DNA of 44,533 bases. Origin: Alectoria sarmentosa (taxonomy: Eukaryota; Ascomycota; Lecanoromycetes; Lecanorales; Parmeliaceae). The notes under the pieces were generated by a model. The model saw only the letters and a program-made list of their open reading frames with translations. It was not told where the DNA came from and did no database searches. This document shows, piece by piece, positions 11,344 to 20,068 of the stretch; within the stretch, counting starts at the first letter, position 1, and every line of letters starts with the position of its first letter. The stretch covers positions 1 to 44,533 of the forward strand of contig WOGZ01000275.1 of assembly GCA_009733775.1 (NCBI GenBank), in the 5' to 3' direction. Position numbers and translations under genes: made by a program.

Positions 11344-12397
11344 TCACGAGAAGAGTTGGAAGAATTCCATACTGGCGTAGTATCCAGGCTCGGCAGGTAC
11401 TTGCGTGATTCCTGACTTGGGTTTTTTCATTGCGGTATACTTCTCGTCGTCGACTTTATGCTCGTCTCGATATTGCAGCACATCGTCGAGGGTTCGACAC
11501 TGCCGATTGATGCTAAAGTCTGGGAACGGACTTGGCTGCGTATCCATCCACTGGTAAGTAATTAGGTCTGCGTCTGCGTGGCAAAGCATGTCCTGGGTAA
11601 GCATATCAAAGCAATGACGAAGGTGGATCCACCAAAGCTGGCCATGTGCTTTTATCTTTGACGTACTTTCGCCGTAGTCGGCGAAAGCCATTTTACGAAG
11701 CTCGTCCAGGCAATGGAGTTTGTGCTGAATATCGAGCGAAGCGACATACGCTTCTTCACCGAGGCCAAAATCCTCGTTCGGGTATCGAGTGGCGGTTTCG
11801 GGGTCCTTCCCTAGGGCAATGACGTCGGCGTAACTAATGGGAAAGGTTTCGGCAAACTCGAAGGCGCCCCAGACTTCCTCAGCCTCAGGGTCTCCGATCT
11901 CTTTGCGGCTCCATGATGGATCCTCCCCAGGCCACAAAGTCCCATTGAGCTGCACTTGGTGAAACTTGATGATCTTCGACCCTATCACCGGCGCTGAGAA
12001 TAAGTCAGGGACAGGAACAAAGCATTTGTGGGGTGGGAGAGGGTTTACAGTAAAACGACGTGGCTTTGACACAGGTGTTCATGTCTTTGATACTCCACGG
12101 AGTCTTACCAAGACTATTGAGCACGACGGTGATACCAAGCATCAGTGCATTCACCACAGTGAGCCAGCACATATGATTGCGGATTAATCGGCTGAGCTCT
12201 GACGATTTTAAAGCGTCTTTCTCAAGTGGCTCATCGATGCTTTCATCATCCATGCTTGAGCTGTCGAGGAATCGTAGCCCAGCAGTGAGATCTCGTTGGC
12301 TGTCTTTCAGAAGCCTCCACCACGGGTGCCTCCCTTGGTCGGTTCGAAAAACCATCATGATTAGGCGTAAATACCAGGCGAGAGTTCCAAGAGGCAA
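11344..12397 (-). CDS. UstYa-family (DUF3328) oxidase, two exons
   Basis: Exon 1 (12397-12109) carries a cytosolic tail and one membrane helix at about residues 76-96 (MCWLTVVNALMLGITVVLNS). Intron 12108-11994 (115 nt) starts GTAAGA, has a CTGAC branch site and ends TTCTCAG; splicing joins them in frame through an Ala codon. Exon 2 holds both signature motifs: H-K-L-H-C at about 187-191, and H-L-R-H-C at about 220-224 followed by D-M-L-C-H-A-D. These HxxHC motifs are the proposed metal-binding and catalytic residues of UstYa-type oxidases, which form ether or C-C cross-links in fungal RiPPs (ustiloxin, phomopsin, asperipin, victorin). Predicted length is 312 aa. The true start could be the ATG at 12358 or 12355, because the first 13 residues are atypical. 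It is divergent from the repeat precursor gene, whose ATG lies about 1.4 kb away. Confidence 0.85.
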
Positions 12398-13763
12398 GCC
12401 GATGCCCTAGGCTCTAGAGACCGAAAACAGTCTGGGTATTTGACGTGCTGATTTCCCAAGAGAGCCAAAGGGAAGAAAAATGGAAACTCCTATGAGTGGG
12501 GATTTAATTCAGTGTCTGGGCAAGCCGCCAAAGGGGGGCAACTTCTGACCAACGAACGCTCAGTTGCCGGAAGTTGTCACGTCGCGCTTTTGCCATCCTC
12601 GTCCGCCTCCAGTCAGCTGTGAATCCGCTTCTCGGCTAGATTGGTCAGGAATATTCGTGGTATAGTCAGGATTCAGCATCAAACTCTGCATTGTGAGCAT
12701 CATAAGATAATGCACGCCCAGCACATGCACGCATGCACAGCACATAGGTCCGTTCGTGATCGGCACTTCCTTTGTATATAAGTGCAAAATTGGGAAGCTT
12801 CTTTGACTCAATACAAGTTCAGTAGACCACCCGTTATCAGGGTCAAGATACGAACATGTACCGCATATGCACGTTCGCGACGTCGTCACACTATTGTGAA
12901 TTTTGAGCCCGTGCCGAGCCCGGTGCTCGCAACTGAAGGGTTACCCGGGTCAGCCGATCCCATTATACCCATACCTGAACTTCAGGCTGGTTCAAGGATG
13001 GGAATCACGGTACTGATGCTGAAATACTGACACACGGGAAAACGGCAAAGTCCCACAGTTGACGTGTGCTAGGTTTATAGGCTAGAGAAAATCATGGAAA
13101 AACGCACCCCGCCCGTACTGCTCTTTTCCTAGCGCTAAACCCCTAAACTTTCAATCCCCACATTGGCCCTTTGGATGAAAATGACGTGCGTTTACCCGCT
13201 CCGCTTCCATTCATTCCTTACGCTAGAAGCTCCGACCACATCCGTCGATCCTTCTCTGACCTTCATAACCTATAGTAACGATTACCCGTCGTACTAATGC
13301 AAGGCGTCGTTGTTCAACTCTTATCAACAGACGCTTATCAGGATTGCTTCACAGTATGTTTTCGATGCAATAGCACCATGTGATTACACAGACCGCTTAC
13401 AACTGACCTCTAAGAAACCTGCATCATTCGTACATTGCCAGAAGCCCCAAGGTTCGACGAGGCGCACAGAGACGATTCCCCTCGCATCAACCAATAAGAC
13501 TTGACTTACAGCACGACCTCAAGATCTGTGCAAGGGAAGCGTACCCAACATGCGGGGTTGATGGATGGGACGGATGGGTCGGCATGGTCAAGGACCGAAA
13601 TAATGCGTGGAGATTGTTTCACTCGAAGCAAGATCTATAAAGTGGCACCCATGCCCATTCACTTCCCCTTCATCAGCTTACACCCAAGAACACTCTGCTT
13701 TCGAAATTTACGAAATCTTCGTCCCATCCTCACCTCGAATACTCATATAGATACCGTCTCAGC
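12398..13763. promoter_or_regulatory. shared divergent upstream region of the UstYa and precursor genes
   Basis: This 1.37-kb stretch separates the two head-to-head genes and has no convincing coding frame. It contains a TATATAAG-like box near 12774-12782 and a spaced inverted repeat (CAACTTC at about 12540, GAAGTTG at about 12571) that could be a regulator site; neither is proven. A head-to-head layout would allow joint control of precursor and enzyme. Confidence 0.35.
13636..13641 (+). promoter_or_regulatory. TATA box of the repeat precursor gene
   Basis: TATAAA lies 123 nt upstream of the precursor ATG. It is followed by a CT-rich leader (13660-13755) typical of well expressed fungal genes. 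Position and context fit; there is no transcript evidence. Confidence 0.45.
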
Positions 13764-14338
13764 ATGCACTTTCTTTCACTAGTGGCTGCTGTTGCTGGGC
13801 TCTGTCTCACTGCAACAGCATCCCCATTGCTCTTCCCCCGTGAAGTACGTATACACCAAGTAAGCGTCTTAGTTTCAATCACATCGACTTTCCAACAATG
13901 TACCTAATGTCAAAACTTCCAGGTTGGGAGCAAAGTGGGCGCTCCCCTCGAAGCTCGCAAGGTCCTCTACTCTAAATATGTTGGGAGTGACGAAGTTCTA
14001 CTGTCACGCGTAGATCTTTGACTCCCTATGTAGAAGGTCGAGGACCAGATCGAAGACGAGAATGCGAACCCTATCGAAGCCCGCGAGGTCCTCTACTTCA
14101 AACCATCTCTTGATGTTAGTGTTCAAGTTCAACTGTCACGCGCATACCCTTGACTCTTTATACAGAAAGTCAAGGACCAGGCCGAAGCTGGGGATGCGAC
14201 TTTTTTCGAAGCTCGCGCGAAGGTCGTCTATCCATTTCGTTCGGTAAGACTAAGCTCGATTTTCGCGCGCATAACCCTTGACTCTTCACATAGGCTGTCG
14301 AGGACCGGGTCGAAGCCGAGGATGCGACTTCCGTCTAA
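13764..14338 (+). CDS. candidate RiPP precursor: signal peptide plus repeated exons
   Basis: Exon 1 (13764-13859) encodes a clear signal peptide, MHFLSLVAAVAGLCLTATAS. Intron 13860-13922 starts GTAAGC and has a CTAAT branch site (a GTACGT donor at 13845 is also possible). Four repeat exons follow: 13923-13979, 14034-14114, 14166-14243 and 14294-14338. Their introns are 54, 51 and 50 nt, all phase 0, and two of them contain in-frame TGA, so splicing is required. The full repeats have an acidic spacer (consensus K-V-E-D-Q-x-E-x-x-D-A), then E-A-R, then a short variable segment with a conserved Tyr (x-V-[LV]-Y). The last exon ends at TAA where the Glu of E-A-R should be. Predicted length is 118 aa. 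Signal peptide, repeats with conserved flanks and variable Tyr-bearing cores, and a neighbouring UstYa fit a dikaritin-type precursor. No Lys-Arg Kex2 sites occur, which is unusual. The donor of the second intron (GTTGGG at 13980) is weak; 13995 is an alternative. Confidence 0.6.
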
Positions 14339-14445
14339 GCTCGCGCGGCTAACTATGCCGTCCCTAGCACTATAATAATCGACTATCACTCATGTGCTTA
14401 TATCATTAACTTTTCACGTAGAATACCGAGGGTCAGAATGAATAG
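13923..14445 (+). repeat. tandem exon-plus-intron repeat, about 128-bp period, five units
   Basis: The E-A-R codons sit at 13950, 14076 and 14208, and the mutated one at 14336, giving spacings of 126, 132 and 128 bp. Introns are copied along with exons: each has a CGCG-containing middle, a TTGACTC branch region and a pyrimidine-rich TAG or CAG end. A fifth, decayed unit starts at 14422, exactly 128 bp after the fourth exon, behind an ATTAAC...TTTTCACGTAG acceptor-like sequence. The array arose by duplication of a genomic unit, not of spliced coding sequence. Confidence 0.7.
14294..14445 (+). pseudogene. decayed fourth and fifth precursor units
   Basis: In unit four the spacer is intact, but the Glu codon of E-A-R is TAA (a GAA to TAA change), followed by recognisable A-R coding sequence out of use. 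Unit five keeps GAG and GAA at matching places but ends at TAG (14443-14445). Translation therefore stops at 14338, and the downstream core positions are not made. Confidence 0.55.
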
Positions 14446-14701
14446 AAATGAGAAAGTCGCTTGGAGCTGGATATAGGACTTTAAGGAAATTGGAATTTGC
14501 CACAGGCTTCTCATGGTATAATTAGCCTACACATCATTCTCATAGCTAGACAATCATACCTTCATACATCAACCTCAACAAATTGTGTCCCTATAGGCTG
14601 CTATCTCCTCCTCCCACGAACGAGTCTGCAAGATTCGCTAGCGAGCGTGAGAGTCAGTCTGTTGCACATACATCAGATGCACATAGACTTCTTCACGCCA
14701 G

Positions 14702-14996
14702 TCATCTCCTTCGATCCGATCTCGAAGCAAACAGTCTCAGAACGACCCACATCAAGCGACCCTCACATTCAAAAGGGTCGAAGCGCCCCCACGAATCCGA
14801 CCGCCGCTGATCTTCTGACGGATAGACGGCGGCGCTTAGAGTATACAAGAAAAAGCGAGAATGGATAACACAGGCATCATGTACACAATGTCCTTAATGG
14901 CCTATTGGTCGCTTCAGCCGAAGAAGAGATCCGCGAAACTTACCTTGTTCGCCCTGTTCCATCTCTACCTTATCGACAATCATTCTCCAAGCCCCC
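14702..14996 (-). CDS. possible exon pair of an unidentified gene
   Basis: A 53-nt exon (14996-14944) has a strong acceptor (CTGAC branch, TTCTTTCTCT tract, TTACAG) and a perfect GTAAGT donor. It reads AWRMIVDKVEMEQGEQ. A 129-nt intron (14943-14815) ending GTCAG joins it in frame to 14814-14702, which includes SWGRFDPFECEGRLMWVV and ends at TGA. The 5' exon could not be found: no donor between 15000 and 15200 keeps the phase. It lies just downstream of the precursor on the opposite strand and could be a small gene or a relic. No family is recognised. Confidence 0.25.
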
Positions 14997-16320
14997 CTGT
15001 AAGGTAGAGAAAGAAGGAATGTCAGATCATGGCATTGGTGGGATTTGCAGGGCCTGAAATCGCCGGGAAGGCTTAAATCGCACTAATGCTTCGCAGAATC
15101 AGCGGTATGCCATGATCATGTGCAGGATAACCGCCGGTCAGAGAGTTATCAACAGGTTTCCATATGCCCAAATTAGTCTGATGATACGCCGAGGCGATGG
15201 AGACTTTTTGGAAAGAGTGAAAAAAAGATACCGTCATGCCGTGTTTTGCGATGCAGTAATACAGTATGCGTACGATTCCGAGCTCGTAAGCATGCTTGCT
15301 TTCGCTTCGCGATTCCAGCAGCTTTCAGAGAGTTTTTGAGACTGCTAGCAAAAGCTTTTCTTTCATACTGAGTTTTGAAATAGATGAGCTTTGGAAAGTG
15401 TCAGAGATGAACAAACAAAGAAGGTTTTAGGCTTTCTGTGCTCCATAGCGCACGCTGGTAGAAGCTCCTTCTGTCTTGTCATTACAGCGTTGAGGACTGT
15501 AACTTCGTCATAAAAGACTTTCTAAGCTCATCGTTGACATCTTCTGTATGAGAGAGCTGCGGAAGAGACAATATTAGAGCTCAGTAATGGTTGATTTGAT
15601 ACTCTCGGCACGTGCCGACAATTATACAATAGTGAAAAATCGTTGATAGTTGAACGTTATAATTGCTGAGTAGTTCAATTGAATCGCTAGTTTGAACAGT
15701 CATATTGCCCAGATGGCGCTCTTCAGCGATCTGTAAGGGTATATTCGTGCAATCTTGCAGCTGTCGCTAGGGCTTGATAGGGAAACTCTGGGTTGATGTG
15801 AAAAAAGGATGAAAAAGGATACGACCATGGCATCTGTCCAATTGATGTCCAGATGGCGGATTCTTTGATGTTGGTGGCGGGTTTGTCGTAGCGGGAGAGG
15901 AACCGTACGGTGTTGTCGATAGTAGATCGTCTCGCCGGCGGGAAGTCAATAATGCAACCTTCAATCAAGACAGCTATTTTCGCATCGCTAGAGTCACAAC
16001 ACAGTCGCCGGTTACGATTATAGAATCGCTAGACATAACAGACGCAACACTTGATCAGCGAACAGCAAAGCCTTTTGTTTCGAGGAGAGCGCCGGTTTTG
16101 AAGTAATAAGACGGTCCCTCGCCAAGATCTCGCAAACACAGTCACTATCATCTCAAGGGGAAGGTTCGGTGTCGCTATATACATTACATCATTCGCTACA
16201 CGCTAGCGAACATAGCGACAGTCCGACTTCTTCGTAGTTGACCACCCTGCTTATGTGGCATTAGGTCGTATCAATGAGCGAGATTTTTCCCGGCAGATGT
16301 ATCTGAGCGCTGAGTAACCC
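14997..16320. other. no gene resolved; first scattered copies of the AGCGA word
   Basis: Two frames read fairly smoothly (15112-15339 plus; 15723-15968 minus) but have no recognised domain and no start or splice context. From about 15970 the words TCGCTA and TAGCGA appear (for example 16185-16220), the start of the satellite-like zone. Confidence 0.35.
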
Positions 16321-16329
16321 CTGTTCAAC

Positions 16330-17465
16330 GATTATTTTAGAAAAAAAACTTTTCGCTATTATTCAGCGATTCGAATTATATATTCAGCGATGAATAGCGA
16401 TTTACATATCTTAATAATATAAAGAAAATGTAGTTTGCGTATAATATATTTTTAAAACTTATAATGTTAAAATTATAATGATAAACGATCGTTTAAAAAA
16501 GTAACCCTTTTCGCTATTATTCAGCGATTCGAATTATATATTTAGCGATAAATGGCGATTTATATATTTTAAAACTATTAAGAAAGTGTATTTTACGAAT
16601 AATTTATTTTTAAAACTTGTATTTTTAATTTTATTAAAAAATTATTTAAAAAAAAACTTTATCGCTAGTATTTAGCGATTCGAATTATATATTCAGCGAT
16701 AAATAGCGATTTACATATTTTAAAAATGTTAAAAAGGTGTATTTTGCGAATAACTTACTTTTAAAATTTATATTTTTAATTTTATTAAACGATTGTTTGA
16801 AAAGAATTTTATATAGTCGATCTCGTTATATTATAGCGATAATATATTGACTATAGCGATGTAGGCTTGTTCTTATTGCAAGAAGTGAACTTTAAATGAA
16901 AAATAAACAAGCATTAATCGCTGAAGAGGACCATGCCTGGCAGGTCTCGTTGGGCGCTATCTGTCGCCGAATACAGAATATGATTCGCTGATGAATAGCG
17001 ACAATGTACGAAAGAGTGAGTTAGTATCTGTTGGATTTTTTCAAGTAATAAACTTCTTGACAGTAGAGATAAATGCAAATACTTAGCTATGAAGAAATGT
17101 TAGTCTTTGACTGTCATCAAGTAGGTCGCCAAGTTCGCTCATGAATAGCGACTCTGTCGCCCAAATACAAAGACTGAGCGATCATTTTTTGAGGAAACGA
17201 GTATTCGAGACAAAATAGTACAAGCACTAAGAGACGTTTTGATATTCAATCTGGTGATACGCCGGCCGTCGCCGAACACGTAAGTTAGTTCGCTGAAGAA
17301 TAGCGATAGCGACCCTGCTACGACAATGATGTAACAGAGCAATTTCATATAGTTTGATGTTTGAGCGCAAGCTGTACACATATCACACAACCCCATCATC
17401 AAGACAGACAGATCGCTATTCGTCGCTGATCGTATAACAAACATCGCTCATCATTAGCGACCTTA
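16330..17465. repeat. degenerate satellite, about 150-bp period, palindromic TTCGCT/AGCGA box
   Basis: A box of the form TTCGCTGATGAATAGCGA or close to it recurs near 16383, 16541, 16692, 16840, 16984, 17134, 17289 and 17443, at spacings of about 145-160 bp. The first three monomers (16345, 16508, 16660) are AT-rich and clearly similar through their length, sharing CAGCGATTCGAATTATATAT and the A/T tracts after it. Later monomers have drifted except at the box. Each box is an imperfect inverted repeat (TCGCT...AGCGA). Single words continue to about 17530. No coding capacity is seen. Confidence 0.65.
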
Positions 17466-17849
17466 GCGTTATAACAGCGACATCATTATACGATCCTTCC
17501 CCAGAGAAAAAAAGGTTTAGGACCAGAATAGCGAGACCCTTTGTAGGGGTCGTATATAGCTGCATGAAATGTCGTAGTTGGAGCTGATCATCATTGCCTT
17601 CCTCAACCATTCTCGCGTAACTGAGAATATTTGGCTCGTTACTAAGGCGCTCGCGGTTGATATTCTTGAGGGGCTATCGGTCGGGATTACTGAAAACCAG
17701 ATTGTGCGCTGGCCTTTTCGCATTTGAGTTTTTGTGCAGTTGCTGGTCGCTTGCTTTTGTTTACAGCACAGAGGCTTTTACGGATCAATCACCGCATGAA
17801 GTCATTTCCGGAATCCCATCTGTAGTTCAGCTCTCACTTCTTTCGTATT

Positions 17850-18298
17850 TCACGTCTTCACCACTGACGTCTCCCCCAGCATAGAGCAATCGAATGACAT
17901 TTTTCTCTCCTCCGCAGGGGATACATCCTCATGAAGCACCTTCTGAGCAACAACCTCGCAATGCTTGGCACCATCCTCTTCACAAGTCATACCAAAGCCG
18001 AGAAACCTTTCACACGCGTTTCCTCGCCCGAAGGCCCTCGCCACGTCAAGCGGCATGGATGCTGGTGGATTGTTGAAGTCCGATGGATGTCTTTCGTCCA
18101 CATAGCATGAGAGGGTTCAAAGTTCAGGGAAGCTGCCCGTCTTCTCGACGAGCCCTTTGAACTTCTTTTGACTATCTCCTCTGATCTTCGGACTTTGAAG
18201 GGCTCGATATGGTCGTTGAGGAACTTGCCATAAATAAAAGACGGTTCGGTGATATCTCGCAGTATCTCGATATGACGAGGTAAATCACGGTTGTGCAT
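17850..18298 (-). pseudogene. frameshifted relic of an unidentified protein gene
   Basis: From 18298 one frame reads HNRDLPRHIEILRDITEPSF and on to about 18155. Coding character then moves to another frame, passes an in-frame TGA (CTT-TGA, possibly once CGA) and continues smoothly as VDERHPSDFNNPPASMPLDV... to the TGA at 17850, with Cys residues in NACERFLGFGMTCEEDG. No GT-AG pair explains the shift. This looks like one gene with one indel and one nonsense change. An unrecognised intron or assembly error is the alternative. The family is not identified. Confidence 0.35.
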
Positions 18299-18828
18299 AT
18301 CTATTGACTTCTTCGTCTCTCAATGACACCAGTTTGATCCAACTTTTTCTGTGGTTCTGCGTCAAATGCGATTTTTTGTAAAAGATGCGAATAATAATAA
18401 TTAGATCAATAACGGTCATCCAAAGCTTTGCAGCCTCTCTGCAACCCTCAAATACTATTTCGACATTTGCTTTTATCATCATTTTCGATTCACAAGATTA
18501 TTTCGAAACGATATGTTATATAACAAAAGACGGGCTGGGGGGATGTAGAGATTGGATCTCAGTATGAGAATTAGCTGAATTTCAAAGGTAGATTTGAAAA
18601 TTGTAGAAGACGACACGCTAGGTAGATTCTTTAAAGTTGCTCGGATCGTTGTACACTACCTCATTGTCCTCCGCCGAGACTGGGCGAGATACTTCAATAC
18701 CATGTTCTTTCGTCCAATTCTAATACGCTCAAGCCAAGCATGCTAAGTCCTGACTAAATCATTAAATCAAAATATGTGTATAAGATAAGATTATAGATTA
18801 CAGGGTTTTCCATGCGGACAATTGGTAT

Positions 18829-18999
18829 GAGAATGGGTCAAAAGAAATGAATAGAGGATTATTTTCAACCTTTATTTATCTAAGTCCTACAGGGCTATCA
18901 CTGTAGCACTTGAAAAATTTAAGGTTGAAGTAGCACTGTAGGACTTAGAAAATCAAGGTTGAAAATATTCCTCTATTCGTTTCTTTTGACCCATTCTCT
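18829..18999. repeat. foldback element, 64-bp inverted arms, 43-nt loop
   Basis: The left arm 18829-18892 (GAGAATGGGTCAAAAGAAAT...) and right arm 18936-18999 are reverse complements with about three mismatches and one indel. The loop (18893-18935) carries CACTGTAG-type words repeated from the arm ends. Weak similarity continues a few bases beyond both ends. Size and form fit a MITE-like or foldback non-autonomous element, or a recent palindromic rearrangement. There is no coding sequence inside and no clear target-site duplication. Confidence 0.7.
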
Positions 19000-19928
19000 T
19001 ACGAGATTCAGATTAGAGCAGCATCAGAGCCGATGCGGCGTCGGCGACTGCGTTTATGAAACTCGAATAGCAATTGTCGAATCGATTCACACGTATAAGA
19101 CAATAAAGGGTGAACTTCTTGCAGAAATATGCAACTCACTTCGCAAAAAAAAGATAAGGGTCTTGAAGTGGTGGCGGTCGCGGAGAGGGAAAGCAGTGTT
19201 GACCGAAGTCGCGTGATTGATATTAGGTTGTCTGTAATGCAAAATCTTTGATAGGATAATTCCTGGTTCATGGGAGCCTTTCTGCGGCGAAGAGCATAAA
19301 GAAGAACGGGATCTTTCTCGAGAATGAACATAAGTTGAAAGAGAGAGACTCAAAAAGTTATATAACGGGGTGAGACTCACGCTCCGAAGAAATAAGCTGT
19401 CGATGACCGTTGTTGATCTCTGAGGCGATGGCACCTTGTTCGGTCAATTTTATGTCTGAGAGCTCGACACAAGAAATTTAGGCGGAGTGCGAATTGATCG
19501 GACTGATTGCTGAGAAAATAATAGTGTTTTCGTGATAGCCTTAGAAACATTAAGCTCGCAGTTTAAGCAATTAAGTCGGTAGTAGAGGAAATGCTGAAAG
19601 ATGGAAATTTTAAAATTGCCATATAACTTTACCAATGCTCTCGGTACTAGTACTGTGCAACGCAAGGTACTTCATAACCTTCGCATGTAACCTGCGATTC
19701 GATTGATCACTATCGTCCAATCTTTGTTTTTTAAGCTTGACTAAGTCTTGAAGCTTGGTTATCAGTACTGATCTGGACTTTCCAGCAGGCAGTACTCAAC
19801 AGAGCAGGTCGATTCGGGCGGGACACTCGCCATAGGTACTCAAAAGTCGCCGCTAGCTTCATTCGATGTCCTTCTCCGATCGAGACACGAATTCGCATTA
19901 GCCAGCTTTCGTACCAGTAGTGCTCCAG

Positions 19929-20068
19929 GGACTCAAGGTCATCTCACTGTGACAGACCAATACAGAAACCCAGCAAGCTTTTCGCCCTTGCCATGATTGG
20001 ACTCAAGGTCGTCTCACTGTGACATACCGATACGAAAACCCAGCAAGCCTTTCGCCCTTGCCATGATT
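19929..20068. repeat. 70-bp direct tandem duplication
   Basis: Unit one 19929-19998 and unit two 19999-20068 both start GGACTCAAGGTC and end TTGCCATGATT. About six positions differ, mostly transitions (CATC/CGTC, CCAATAC/CCGATAC). No gene overlaps convincingly. Confidence 0.75.

Noticed and set aside
11140..11415. 91-codon plus-strand frame overlapping the UstYa 3' end
   Set aside because: It overlaps well supported coding sequence on the other strand and has no family signal.
13923..14445. The repeat array as a CRISPR or simple minisatellite
   Set aside because: Units are exon plus intron with conserved splice sites, a frame and a signal peptide ahead. Spacing and content do not fit CRISPR, and the organism is eukaryotic.
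14497..14868. 123-codon plus-strand frame just after the precursor gene
   Set aside because: It is Ser/His/Leu-rich without a domain and overlaps the minus-strand exon pair, which has better splice evidence.
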